In this document: piece by piece, positions 18,166 to 26,827 of the stretch
Layout: every line of letters begins with the position of its first letter
Numbering within the stretch: position 1 is the first letter of the stretch
Assembly (NCBI RefSeq): GCF_024170005.1
Contig: NZ_JALJXJ010000024.1
Coordinates: 1-64,000, forward strand
Length of the DNA stretch: 64,000 nucleotides
Origin: Azospirillum lipoferum
Lineage (GTDB): Bacteria; Pseudomonadota; Alphaproteobacteria; Azospirillales; Azospirillaceae
Direction of reading: 5' to 3'
Position numbers and translations under genes: made by a program
Notes under the pieces: generated by a model
Seen by the model: only the letters and a program-made list of their open reading frames with translations
Databases searched by the model: none
What the model was told of the DNA's origin: nothing

Positions 18166-19404
18166 TCAGGGGGCCGGCGGCTCCACCCAGCCGGGGACGG
18201 TGCGCGCGCCGACCAGCGGGCGGCGGAAACCGCCGGCGGCGATCTCCGCACGGATCCGATCCGGCGCCATCGAGACGATGCGCTCGTATTCGGCGGTGTT
18301 GTGGGCGTACCAGGGATTCTCGATGACCGAATTGGTCGATCGTGCATGGCTGAGATGGAGAAGCGGCCCCAGCGTGCGCTCCACCCGCTCGCCCAGGATC
18401 TCCAGGCGGCGGAAAATCTCGAAATCCTCCCAGCCCCAGGACACGAACGCCTCGTTGAAGCCGCCGAGCCGGTCGAACACCCGGCGGGCGAAAAAGACCG
18501 AACCGCCGTAGGAGTTCTTGTAGAGCATCTCGTTACGCGGATCGAACAGGTCGATCTGGTTCACCGCCAGGGTGCGCTCCACCCCGGGAACGAAGTCGGG
18601 GCCGATGTCGAAGAACAGTCCGTTGAACGGGCAGGCGAGCGCCGCGCCGCCATGCACGGCCTGTTGGGCCAGCACATACTGGGTCGGCTCCACCAGCACG
18701 TCGGTGTCCTGCACGACCAGGACCGGCGTGGTTGCCGCCGCCGCCATGACGTTGATCTGCTTGGCCTTGTGCGTGTAGGGACTGTCGTTGCCGGTCAGGT
18801 GGATGTAGCCGTATTCGGCAGGGGACAGCCCCAGCTCGGCCATGATGCCGGGTACGTCCTGGCGCTCGGGATTGTCCTCGCAGACCAGGATGTTGGTGTC
18901 GAGATGGCGCCGCAGATAGGTGACCAGGATGCGCAGGTTGCGCTTGCGATCGGGAGATTCGATCCGGCAGGGCACCATGAAGGTGACGTCGCGCAGGTCC
19001 AGCCTTCCGCCGCGGCGCAGCGGCTCGCGCAGGGCCTGATGGCGGGCGGCGAGCGACACGGCATTGTCGAACTGTGCCGCCAGTCCCTCGTCCTTCGGCG
19101 CCAGCGACAGCGCGGTTTCGTAACAATCCACCGCCGTCCCCCAGCGGCCGGTCCATTGCATCATCTCGCCCAGCCGGATATGGGGCTGCAGACGGTCGGG
19201 CCATTTGGTCAGCACCTTGCGGTAGGTGGCCGCCGCCGCCGCCAGCTTGCCCTGCATCTGCTGGGCGTAGCCCAGGTTGGACATCGCCTCCGGCTGGTCG
19301 GGCACCGCCGCAAGGATGCTCTCATAGGTGGCCTCGGCCTCGGCCAGCCGCCCGGCATGATGGTGCTCGACGGCGATGCGGAAGGCTTCTTCGAGGGTCG
19401 GCAT
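18166..19404 (-). CDS. TPR-glycosyltransferase fusion (GT-A type, galactosyltransferase-like C-terminus)
   Basis: 412 residues. The first ~125 residues are three TPR-like helix pairs (AEATYESILAAVPDQPEAMSN and similar). Residues about 140-380 form a GT-A type transferase: start MVPCRIESPDRKRNL, a metal-site candidate VVQDTDVLV, and the motif GGFNEAFVSWGWEDFEIFRR, which is the signature of the galactosyltransferase C-terminal/GT7-like subfamily. The TPR part may bind the acceptor protein or partner enzymes. It is co-directional with the flanking glycosyltransferases at 15070 and 19555. Specificity unknown. Confidence 0.8.
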   Translation of the reverse strand: MPTLEEAFRIAVEHHHAGRLAEAEATYESILAAVPDQPEAMSNLGYAQQMQGKLAAAAATYRKVLTKWPDRLQPHIRLGEMMQWTGRWGTAVDCYETALSLAPKDEGLAAQFDNAVSLAARHQALREPLRRGGRLDLRDVTFMVPCRIESPDRKRNLRILVTYLRRHLDTNILVCEDNPERQDVPGIMAELGLSPAEYGYIHLTGNDSPYTHKAKQINVMAAAATTPVLVVQDTDVLVEPTQYVLAQQAVHGGAALACPFNGLFFDIGPDFVPGVERTLAVNQIDLFDPRNEMLYKNSYGGSVFFARRVFDRLGGFNEAFVSWGWEDFEIFRRLEILGERVERTLGPLLHLSHARSTNSVIENPWYAHNTAEYERIVSMAPDRIRAEIAAGGFRRPLVGARTVPGWVEPPAP

Positions 19405-19554
19405 GAAGGCTCCGTTGGGGCGATCCGGCTGAGTCGGCCGTTTGGGTGTGCCGTTCGGACGCGAAGGGGGCGGCCGCTTACTTACCGCACCCGCAATCGT
19501 GATGCACGGCAGAAGACGGGCCGACGGGCCATTGCCACGGACCGCCGCCGGCCC

Positions 19555-20895
19555 TCACAAACCATAGGTCCGAAGGATTTCGTCCCGCTTCGCGCTGTAG
19601 GGGCTGTTGCCGTGCTTCCCGGCGAGCGCGCCGGTCAGGACGAGCGGAAGCGTATCGCCGGCGCGCGGCGGCAGGACGCTGTCGGGCCATGCCGCGTGCG
19701 CCATCTCGCTTCCCAGCAGCTGGGCGGCGCGTTCGACGCAGGCGAACAGGGCGACCTGATCGATCATCCAGATGTAGCAGCGGTCGAAGTTGGTCCGCAG
19801 GAAGTCCGCCATCATCAGCAGCGTCAGGTAGCCGCTGCGGCTGTGGCGGAAATAGACGAAGGAGGCGTTGTAGCGGCTGCACAGCGGCTCGCCGCGATAG
19901 TCGGTGTGGGCGACGTCGGCATCGCCGGCGAGCCTGACGATCTCCTCCGGCTTCTCGCGGAACAGCACGTCGGCATCGCACACGATGACGTCGGCCTTGT
20001 GCAGCAGCATCACCTCGGCCGCGATGAGGAAGCGGGAGGACGCGTAATAGGGCTTGTCGATGGCCTCCCCCCGCAGCGCCCAACTCTCGTGCGAGAAGGT
20101 GACGGGCATGGCGCCGACGATGCCCCGCAGCCGCTCGATCAGCCGGGCGACCTCCGGGTCGCCGTTGATGATGTGGTAGTGGACGGCGACCGCCGAACCG
20201 AGCACGTGGAGGTTCAAAATCTGCGCCGCGGCGTAGCGCTTGAAATAGGTGCCGTCCACCGACACCAGCACCACATGCCGCCTGTCCGGGGCAAAGGGCG
20301 GGGGAAAGGGCGGGGCGGCGTCTGCCCTGGCCAGGGTCTGGGCGGCCCGGCGGAAGGACAGGGAAGACAGGTCGACGACGCAAAGCCCGTCGCCGGCATA
20401 TTTCCCCTGCCGGAACAGGGCCTCGCCGAGCCAGAGATGGAAGATGGCGTTCTTGCAGCCGGCAGCGGCGCGGCCATGGACCTCCGCCAGATCGGGGCGG
20501 CCGGCCTCGTTGAACAGGAAGGACAGGTTGGCGTGGATCTGCGGCCGCAGGGGGGATGGCGCCGCAAGTTCCAGCGCTCGGCCGAGGATGGCGATGCCCT
20601 GCCGCGGGATCGCCGGATCGCGTTCGAGGACCCCCATGCCGGCATAGGCCAGCCGGTTCGCCAGGGCGAGATACAGGGCCTCGTCGTCGGGCCGGCAGCC
20701 GATCAGCGCATCGGCCAGCCGTTCCTTCTCCGCCCCGTCGCCGATGCGGGAAATCAGCAGCGCCATGACGTCGTAGAGACGCTGGCGGTCGCCGGCAACC
20801 TCGATGGCGCAAAGCTCGCGGTCGAGGGCGGCATGGTCGAGGGCGCAAGCGGCGGCGATGCCGCCGATCACCTGCCGGAACTTCTGCTGATCCAT
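19555..20895 (-). CDS. Putative glycosyltransferase with helical N-terminus
   Basis: 446 residues from ATG 20895, chosen because the residues upstream (start 21006) look like translated intergenic DNA. The first ~200 residues are helical and TPR-like (LANRLAYAGMGVLE, NEAGRPDLAEVHG). The second half starts HVVLVSVDGTYFKRYA and contains a likely metal-binding DADVLF motif at a strand end, then YNASFVYFRHS and WMIDQVALF, a pattern seen in GT-A transferases that use a donor diphosphate-sugar. I cannot name the family with confidence. It sits in a run of minus-strand TPR-glycosyltransferase genes. About 120 bp separate it from the next gene. Confidence 0.65.
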   Translation of the reverse strand: MDQQKFRQVIGGIAAACALDHAALDRELCAIEVAGDRQRLYDVMALLISRIGDGAEKERLADALIGCRPDDEALYLALANRLAYAGMGVLERDPAIPRQGIAILGRALELAAPSPLRPQIHANLSFLFNEAGRPDLAEVHGRAAAGCKNAIFHLWLGEALFRQGKYAGDGLCVVDLSSLSFRRAAQTLARADAAPPFPPPFAPDRRHVVLVSVDGTYFKRYAAAQILNLHVLGSAVAVHYHIINGDPEVARLIERLRGIVGAMPVTFSHESWALRGEAIDKPYYASSRFLIAAEVMLLHKADVIVCDADVLFREKPEEIVRLAGDADVAHTDYRGEPLCSRYNASFVYFRHSRSGYLTLLMMADFLRTNFDRCYIWMIDQVALFACVERAAQLLGSEMAHAAWPDSVLPPRAGDTLPLVLTGALAGKHGNSPYSAKRDEILRTYGL

Positions 20896-21000
20896 GCGCC
20901 AACCCGCCTGTGTGAGAGTCTGTCTCGAAGGGGGCTCTTTGCCCTGCCCCTTCGGACGATGCAAGCACCCCGCGACGCCGGCCCGATTACAGGACCTCAA

Positions 21001-21032
21001 GATCACAGGGCGTCCAGATCACAGGGCGTCCA
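21001..21032. repeat. 16-bp perfect tandem duplication spanning a stop codon
   Basis: GATCACAGGGCGTCCA occurs twice head to tail (21001-21016 and 21017-21032). The second copy holds the stop codon of the minus-strand gene at 21019, so the last codons are duplicated downstream of the stop. Confidence 0.9.
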
Positions 21033-22620
21033 GATCGCGCAGCAGCCCGATCAGCCGGCGGGCGGCGCAGCGCCAGCCGAATTGCTCCAGCAGATGGTCG
21101 CGGGCGGTGCGGCGGGTGCCGTCGGGATCGTCGATGACCGCGCGCAGCAGCCGGGTGGCGGCTTCCTCATCGGGAGTCCACCACTCACGGCCGCGATAAC
21201 CGTCCAGGGCGGGGGTGACGTGGCTGGGAATCATGTGAGCCACCCGGCCGTTCAGATAGGCGCGGTAGGCGCTGTGGTCGGGGGCCAGCAGGGTCAGCCC
21301 CATGGCGCCGGCCTGCGCCATCGGCAGGTCCCAGCCCTCGCCATGCGACATGCTCCAGTAATGGGTGGCGGCGGCATGGAGCGACATCATGTCGGTGTCC
21401 GACAGCTTGCCCTCGATCAGGAAGAGAGGTGCCGCCTGGCCCATCGTCCGGCCGGTTTCCGCCGTCAGCCGGACCAGAAGGTCGCGGATGCTGCCGGACG
21501 CCCCGTCACCCTTGCCGGCCTTCAGCAGCAGGGCGGCATCGTCTTCCGCCCGCGTCGTGCGCAGCCACACCCGCAGCAGCCCTTCCAGGTTCTTACGGCT
21601 GTTGAGGTCGGAGACGTTGAGGATGCGCACCCGGTAATCGGCCAGCCGGCGCCCCGTTCCGTCCAGGATGGCGGCGGGCGCCACCCGGCCGGGCTCCAGC
21701 GGCTCCACCCCCTCCGGACAGATGTGAATGCGGTCGGCGGGGTGGCCGGCATGCAGCCATGCCCGGCGGGAGGAGTCGGTGGCGACGACGACATGGTCGT
21801 GGCACCGGCTGTGCGCCGCCCACAGGGGCGGAATGTCGAGCGCCTCGAACACGGTGTAATTGATCGTCTTCAGACCCGGAATGGCCTCGACCAGCAGCGG
21901 CGTGGTGAAGCTCAGCACCGCCTTGGCCCGCACCGGCCGGTCGAGCGTGCGCAGCAGCGGATCGATCTGGTCGTCGGGCAGATTGTCGACATCGTCATGG
22001 TTCAGGTCGACCAGCCGGACCCGCACCCCGGCATCGACCAGATGGCGGACGAACTGGCGGACCTTGTGGGCATAGCCGCTGTTGTCGCGGAAGGGGCCGC
22101 GCACGACCAGTCCCGGCGGCAGCGACGGGTCGGCGGCATCACGGCCGATTGCGCGGGCGGTGGAGATGCGCTCCAGCGACCGGCGCAGGCGGGATGCGAA
22201 CTCGCCGCCGGGGTCCAGCACGGCGGCACGGCGCAGAAGCCGCCCGGCATCAAGCAGCCGGCCGCGGGCGAGCGCCTCGTTCCCCAGGCGGATCAACGTG
22301 AGGCCGCAGTCCGGGTCCAACTCCATCTTGCGGCGGAAATGCGCGGCCGCCTCGTCCAGCCGCCCCAGATCCTGCAAGGTGCGCCCCTGGTTGAAGAGGG
22401 CGGGCGCAAGCATGGGCGCCAGCCGAAGCGACCGCGCCATCAGCGCAGCCCCCTGCCTTTCGTGACCGGCGCGGCGCATCTGCAACCCCAGCAGATGCAG
22501 GGCCTGCGGCTGGGCCGGCTCCACCGCCAGGATGTCGCGGTAGAGCAGCGCCGCGCGCTCCGGCTGCCCGCCATTGTGAAGGGCGACGGCCCGGGTCAGG
22601 ATGTCGTGGATGGAAGGCAT
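21019..22620 (-). CDS. TPR-glycosyltransferase fusion (GT4-like)
   Basis: 533 residues. Four TPR-like units fill the first ~150 residues (LYRDILAVEPAQPQALHLLG, LFNQGRTLQDLGRLDEAAAH). Residues about 170-525 form a GT-B glycosyltransferase: GPFRDNSGYAHKVRQFV near the start (glycine-rich acceptor loop), NLEGLLRVW after the interdomain linker, and the SHGEGWDLPMAQAGAMG donor motif with a conserved Glu pair position. This class often transfers to a protein or lipid-linked glycan. Neighbours on both sides are TPR-glycosyltransferases, suggesting several transferases acting on one glycoconjugate. Confidence 0.78.
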   Translation of the reverse strand: MPSIHDILTRAVALHNGGQPERAALLYRDILAVEPAQPQALHLLGLQMRRAGHERQGAALMARSLRLAPMLAPALFNQGRTLQDLGRLDEAAAHFRRKMELDPDCGLTLIRLGNEALARGRLLDAGRLLRRAAVLDPGGEFASRLRRSLERISTARAIGRDAADPSLPPGLVVRGPFRDNSGYAHKVRQFVRHLVDAGVRVRLVDLNHDDVDNLPDDQIDPLLRTLDRPVRAKAVLSFTTPLLVEAIPGLKTINYTVFEALDIPPLWAAHSRCHDHVVVATDSSRRAWLHAGHPADRIHICPEGVEPLEPGRVAPAAILDGTGRRLADYRVRILNVSDLNSRKNLEGLLRVWLRTTRAEDDAALLLKAGKGDGASGSIRDLLVRLTAETGRTMGQAAPLFLIEGKLSDTDMMSLHAAATHYWSMSHGEGWDLPMAQAGAMGLTLLAPDHSAYRAYLNGRVAHMIPSHVTPALDGYRGREWWTPDEEAATRLLRAVIDDPDGTRRTARDHLLEQFGWRCAARRLIGLLRDLDAL

Positions 22621-22675
22621 GGTCCGTCTGGGAAAACCGGCTGGAACGAAAGAAACGCGGGAGCCGCCGCCGGCA

Positions 22676-23236
22676 TCAATCGAGGGGAGCGAGGGGGGCG
22701 AGAGGGGGCTCCGGCGTCCTGCCGGGATCGCGCGCCGGGCTGCGCATCGGGTTCTTGGGATCGAACAGGCCGAGGCGTTGCAGGGTCTGGGCGAAGCCTT
22801 CGGTCAGCATGGTGATGCGGTCGCTGGTCTCGGCGATCTCGCGGGCCGAGATGACGGGAGCGTCGGTGGAGATGCGGCCGTGGGCGCGGTAGTTCAGGCG
22901 GATGGCGACATCGTCGGTCTCGCCCTGGATCCAGGATCCGTGCAGGATCTTGTTGCGCTCCCGCCCCAGTTCCAGCGCCTCGTCGCAGCGGGCGATCAGG
23001 GCCTTGGCCTCGTCGGCGGGCAGGCGCAGACCGGCGATGGCCTTCAGCGCGTCGAAGCGCGCCTTGATCTGCATGTTGGAGGCGATCGGCAGGAATTCGG
23101 TATGATCGGTGCCGAGAAGGCGAGAGATGCACAGCGAAACCATGTCTTCCAGCTGCGCCCAGGACACGGCGATCATGCCGATCGCGCAGTACATCTTCAC
23201 GCTGAGGGGGCCCAGCCGGACCGTCCGCGTCGTCAT
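22676..23236 (-). CDS. Hypothetical protein with RNKxLHG motif
   Basis: 186 residues, not recognised as a named family. It is mostly helical: a hydrophobic first helix (CAIGMIAVSWAQLEDMVSLCI) and a conserved-looking RNKILHGSW at about residue 99-107. The R-N-x-x-x-H-G pattern is reminiscent of HEPN-like or similar small helical proteins, but the assignment is weak. The C-terminal 20 residues are Pro-rich. It is divergent from gmhA, sharing a ~217-bp upstream region. No functional claim is made. Confidence 0.6.
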   Translation of the reverse strand: MTTRTVRLGPLSVKMYCAIGMIAVSWAQLEDMVSLCISRLLGTDHTEFLPIASNMQIKARFDALKAIAGLRLPADEAKALIARCDEALELGRERNKILHGSWIQGETDDVAIRLNYRAHGRISTDAPVISAREIAETSDRITMLTEGFAQTLQRLGLFDPKNPMRSPARDPGRTPEPPLAPLAPLD

Positions 23237-23332
23237 AGGCCACCCTTGGCATCCTCGCCCCGCCGCCGGGGCATGGGAGTGAAAATAAGCGTTCCGGGCG
23301 GCCCGGGAAAGCCGTCATTGCGTTGCTTGCAG

Positions 23333-23359
23333 TTGACAGGCCCCTGTGATCCATAGGAT
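23333..23359 (+). promoter_or_regulatory. Candidate promoter for gmhA
   Basis: TTGACA (23333-23338) is a perfect -35 hexamer, followed after 15 bp by TAGGAT (23354-23359) as a possible -10. The spacing is short, so this is tentative. It lies in the divergent gap between the hypothetical gene at 22676 and gmhA. Confidence 0.35.
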
Positions 23360-23453
23360 GCACTGGCGCGCTGCGCACGGTACGTGGAGGGCCTTCCACC
23401 TCGTCCCGTTCCTGCCGCTGCGCACCATCGGTCACGCACAAGGTATTCCGCCC

Positions 23454-24041
23454 ATGGATTCCCAGACCACTTCCGGCTCCTCGCTGCACGGCTGCCTCAC
23501 CGCCGCCATCGACGTCCTGCGGCATACCATGGACAGCCTGGATCCGGCGCGGGTCGAGGCGGCGGTGGATGCGGTCGCCACGGCGCTGGGCGCCAACAAG
23601 GCTCTGCTGGTCTGCGGCAACGGCGGCTCGGCGTCGGACGCCCAGCACATCACCGGCGAGCTGGTCGGCCGCTTCCTGAAGGAACGCCGCGGGCTGAAGG
23701 CGATCTGCCTCAGCTCCAACGCGGCGGTGCTGACCGCCTGGAGCAACGACTATTCCTACGACAGCGTCTTCGCCCGCCAGACCGAGGCCTATGGCGAGCC
23801 GGGCGGCGTCCTGCTGGGCATCTCCACCAGCGGCAATTCGCGCAACGTGATCGCCGCCTTCGAGGTGGCCAAGCGGCTGGGCATGACCACCATCGCCATG
23901 ACCGGCGAGGGCGGCGGCAAGCTGGCGGGCATGAGCGACGTCCTGCTCGACGTGCCGTCGCGCTCCACCCCGCTGATCCAGCAGGTCCACATCTGCCTCT
24001 ACCATTACCTGTGCGAGCAGGTCGAAGCCCGGCTCGCCTGA
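23454..24041 (+). CDS. gmhA: Phosphoheptose (D-sedoheptulose 7-phosphate) isomerase
   Basis: 195 residues, typical length for GmhA. A single SIS domain with the phosphosugar-binding sequence VCGNGGSASDAQH, then GISTSGNSRNV and a C-terminal HICLYHYLCE helix containing the conserved His. GmhA converts sedoheptulose 7-phosphate to glycero-manno-heptose 7-phosphate, the first step of NDP-heptose synthesis for LPS core or glycoproteins. ATG 23454 is chosen because it follows AAGG and gives the family length. The next gene starts 8 bp downstream, so they are likely cotranscribed. Its position among glycosyltransferases suggests a heptose or related sugar in the product. No other heptose pathway gene is in the window. 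Confidence 0.9.
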   Translation: MDSQTTSGSSLHGCLTAAIDVLRHTMDSLDPARVEAAVDAVATALGANKALLVCGNGGSASDAQHITGELVGRFLKERRGLKAICLSSNAAVLTAWSNDYSYDSVFARQTEAYGEPGGVLLGISTSGNSRNVIAAFEVAKRLGMTTIAMTGEGGGKLAGMSDVLLDVPSRSTPLIQQVHICLYHYLCEQVEARLA

Positions 24042-24049
24042 ACCCGCCG

Positions 24050-25765
24050 ATGACCCCGCCCACCCAGGATGCCCCGGACGGGCTGAAGCGCCGTGCGCTG
24101 GAAGCCTTCGGCGCCGGGCGGCTGGAGGAGGCTGCGGCGCTTTGCCGCGCCCTGCTGGCGCTGGATGGTACGGCTGCCGACGTCTGGAACAATCTCGGCG
24201 TCATCCTGTCCGACCTGAAGCGTCCGGACGAGGCGGCGGCGGCGCTACGGACCTCCCTGGCGGTGCGGCCGGAGTACGAAAAGCCCTGGGTCGGGCTGGG
24301 CAGCAGCGCCTATGGCGCCAACCGGCTGGACGAGGCGGTGCGGTTCTGGAGCCGGGCGACCGTCGCCAATCCGCGGCAGGATACCGGCCTCTGGTTCAAT
24401 CTGGGCGTCGCCCGGCAGATGCGCGGCGAAGCCGCGGCGGCGGCCCTGTGCTTCGATCAGGCCGAGCGGCTGGCGCCCGCCGACCCGCTGATCGCCAGCC
24501 AGCGGCTGCTGTGCCTCAACTACCTGGACCTGTCCGGCGAACGCCTGCTGGCTGAACACCGGCGCTTCGATGACCGGTTCGGCATGCAGGATGGCAAGCG
24601 GTTGCCGGCGGCCCCCCACGCCAACCGCCCCGATCCGGAGAGGCGGCTGCGCATCGGCTACCTGTCGGTCGAGTTCCGTGAGCATCTCGGCGCCTATTTC
24701 CTGACGCCCCTGTTCGAGGCGGCCGACCGCAGCCGCTTCGAGATCGTCTGCTATTCGATCCTGCCGGACAGCCATGCCGACGCCTACACCGCCCGCTTCA
24801 AGGCGCAGGCCGATGGCTGGCGTACCGTAGGCCATCTGAACGACGAGGCGCTGGCGGCACAGATCCGCGCCGACGGCATCGACATCCTGGTCGACCTCGC
24901 CGGCCATTCCGGACTGAACAGGCTGCCCATGCTGGCCAGGCGCCCGGCGCCGGTGCAGGTGACATGGCTGGGCTATCCCAACGGCACCGGCATGGAATCG
25001 GTCGGCTACCGCATCGTCGATCCGGTCAGCGACCCGGTCGGACCGACCGACGCCCATGCGGTGGAAACGCTGGTCCGGCTGCCGCCTCCCTTCCTGTGCT
25101 TCCGCCCGCCGGCCTCCGCCCCGCCGGTGGTGCCGCTACCGGCGGGTGCCACCGGGGCCGTCACCTTCGGGTCCTTCAACAAGCTGTCCAAGATCACCGA
25201 CGGCACCGTCGCGCTGTGGGCCGGGGTGCTGCGGCGGGTGCCGGATGCCCGCCTGCTGCTGAAGGACCGGCCGTTGTCCGACCCCGGCACCGCCGCCGCA
25301 ATGCGGGCGCGCTTCGCCGCCACTGGCATCGACCCGGCGCGGCTCGACCTCGTCGGCTTCATCAAGGACGCCGCCGGCCATCTGGCTGCCTACAACCGCA
25401 TCGACATCGCGCTGGACCCGCATCCCTACAACGGCACCATCACCACCTGCGACACGCTGTGGATGGGGGCACCGCTGGTGACGCTGGCGGGCAGCCGCCA
25501 TGCCGCCCGTGTCGGCGCCAGCCTGATGGCCGCCATCGGCCTGCCCGAACTGGTCGCCACCACCCCCGACCAGTACGCCGCCATCGCCGCCGGTCTGGCC
25601 GGCGACCTGACCCGGCTGATGCGGCTGCGCATGGGCATGCGCGAGCGGCTGCGGGCATCGGCGCTGTGCGACGAGGGGCGCTTCATGCGCAATCTGGAAA
25701 CCGCCTACCGGCTGATGTGGCGGCGCTGGTGCGATCAGCAGGATCAGTTTCGGGCGGTCGGCTGA
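24050..25765 (+). CDS. TPR and OGT-like glycosyltransferase (GT41/SPINDLY type)
   Basis: 571 residues. Residues about 10-160 are TPR repeats (VWNNLGVILSDLKRPDEAAA, LWFNLGVARQMRGEAAAA). From about 200 the protein matches the O-GlcNAc transferase/SPINDLY catalytic domain: LRIGYLSVEFREHLGAYFL, IDILVDLAGHSG, VQVTWLGYPNGTGM, TFGSFNKLSKIT, IALDPHPYNGTITTCDTLWMG. This family transfers GlcNAc, fucose or other sugars to Ser/Thr of proteins in the cytoplasm. It starts 8 bp after gmhA. A second GT41-like protein is encoded at 29301. The target is unknown; Ser/Thr-rich surface proteins or flagellin are candidates by inference. Confidence 0.88.
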   Translation: MTPPTQDAPDGLKRRALEAFGAGRLEEAAALCRALLALDGTAADVWNNLGVILSDLKRPDEAAAALRTSLAVRPEYEKPWVGLGSSAYGANRLDEAVRFWSRATVANPRQDTGLWFNLGVARQMRGEAAAAALCFDQAERLAPADPLIASQRLLCLNYLDLSGERLLAEHRRFDDRFGMQDGKRLPAAPHANRPDPERRLRIGYLSVEFREHLGAYFLTPLFEAADRSRFEIVCYSILPDSHADAYTARFKAQADGWRTVGHLNDEALAAQIRADGIDILVDLAGHSGLNRLPMLARRPAPVQVTWLGYPNGTGMESVGYRIVDPVSDPVGPTDAHAVETLVRLPPPFLCFRPPASAPPVVPLPAGATGAVTFGSFNKLSKITDGTVALWAGVLRRVPDARLLLKDRPLSDPGTAAAMRARFAATGIDPARLDLVGFIKDAAGHLAAYNRIDIALDPHPYNGTITTCDTLWMGAPLVTLAGSRHAARVGASLMAAIGLPELVATTPDQYAAIAAGLAGDLTRLMRLRMGMRERLRASALCDEGRFMRNLETAYRLMWRRWCDQQDQFRAVG

Positions 25766-25822
25766 TCCATATCCGCCGATCCATGGGCGATCGATTTATG
25801 GACGATCGATCCATGGGCGATC
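25764..25822. repeat. 15-bp degenerate tandem repeats between convergent genes
   Basis: GATCCATGGGCGATC occurs at 25778-25792 and again at 25808-25822, with a diverged copy (GATTTATGGACGATC) exactly between and a partial copy upstream at 25764. The array fills the 55-bp gap between two convergent genes and touches the stop codon of the minus-strand one. It has no poly-T tract, so it is not a standard terminator. Confidence 0.8.
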
Positions 25823-26627
25823 AATCCGCGGCCGGCCAGGCGAAGTCGCCCATCCGCTCCTTCGCCGGCCCCTGGAAGTGCAGGAAGGTGAAGGGCACCG
25901 GGTCGCCTCCGTCGGTGCGGGGGCAGACCGGGATGCCGTCCGCATCGAAACGGACGTCCTTCAGCCCGTCGCGCATGGCGAAGCGGCTGTTCGCGTCGCG
26001 GATGTTGTGGTCGAACCCCTGGTCGATCAGGCGCCCCTGCTCCAGAAAGCGGGAGTCGGCGGCGGCGATCTCCATCAGCAGGTGCATGTCGCTGACATGG
26101 GGCCGGCCGCCGATGCGGAAACGGTCGGCCAGGGCGTGCAGCCTCGGCTTGTCGGCGAAGATCTCCACGAAGCGGTCGCACAGGAAGCCGAGCGCCTCCG
26201 GCCCCTCGAAGCAGTTGGCCCAGCTCCAGTTCCCGGCGATGCGGCCGGCGAAGGCGGCGGCGAAGCGCTCCACCGGACGGTAGAGCATGATGTCGCTGTC
26301 GAACACGCAGAAGCGGCCCAGCCCATGGCGGACGGCGAACTCATGCGCGAAGAACCAGCGGCCGTAGCACATCGCCTCGTACCCCTCGCCATTCACCGAG
26401 AGATGCTCGTACACCGCGCCGAAGCGGGGGTGCGAGTTGGTGTAGAGGCGGACGTCGGCCTGATGGACCGCAAAGGGCAGGTCGCGGATCTCGTCGGTCA
26501 GCAGGATCACCGGGCTGTCGGGCGAGGCAAGCACCGCCTGCCGCAGCGCGATGTCCAGAACGGCCTTGTAGCCGATATGGACGAACAGGATGGGAATGCC
26601 GGGCTTGTAGAACGGCGTGTCGGGCAT
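25821..26627 (-). CDS. Putative glycosyltransferase (GT-A-like, DSD motif)
   Basis: 268 residues from ATG 26627; the upstream extension to 26813 reads like intergenic DNA. It starts IPILFVHIGYKAVLDIALRQA, followed by a DxD-like metal site in FCVFDSDIMLYRPVERF and SDMHLLMEIA, the layout of a nucleotide-sugar-dependent GT-A enzyme. It resembles in style the protein encoded at 19555. It is convergent with the GT41 gene and divergent from the methyltransferase gene at 26828. Family and specificity are not resolved. Confidence 0.65.
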   Translation of the reverse strand: MPDTPFYKPGIPILFVHIGYKAVLDIALRQAVLASPDSPVILLTDEIRDLPFAVHQADVRLYTNSHPRFGAVYEHLSVNGEGYEAMCYGRWFFAHEFAVRHGLGRFCVFDSDIMLYRPVERFAAAFAGRIAGNWSWANCFEGPEALGFLCDRFVEIFADKPRLHALADRFRIGGRPHVSDMHLLMEIAAADSRFLEQGRLIDQGFDHNIRDANSRFAMRDGLKDVRFDADGIPVCPRTDGGDPVPFTFLHFQGPAKERMGDFAWPAAD

Positions 26628-26759
26628 GGAAGGGCGGCTTCGTCTCGCGGCAAGGGGCCGCATGGTAGCCGCCCGCGGCGGCGGGAGGAACCGGCCTGTC
26701 CGCCACCTGCCCCCGCTCGGGGCCGTTCTTATCCCATTTGCGTCCCCTTTGCCCCTTGC

Positions 26760-26789
26760 TTGACAAGCGCGCCCTTCGGCTTCTACCGA
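26760..26789 (+). promoter_or_regulatory. Candidate promoter for the methyltransferase gene
   Basis: TTGACA at 26760-26765 with TACCGA at 26784-26789, spacing 18 bp. The -35 is perfect, the -10 is weak. It lies about 40 bp upstream of the ATG, in the gap shared with the divergent gene. Confidence 0.35.
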
Positions 26790-26827
26790 TAGCGCCGTCT
26801 TCCCCGCCACCACACCGGACCGCCGCG

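Noticed and set aside
14815..22815. Very long plus-strand open frame opposite the minus-strand glycosyltransferase run
   Set aside because: Its translation is His/Gln/Arg-rich without any domain, and it is antisense to several genes with clear motifs; high G+C content makes stop codons rare in this frame.
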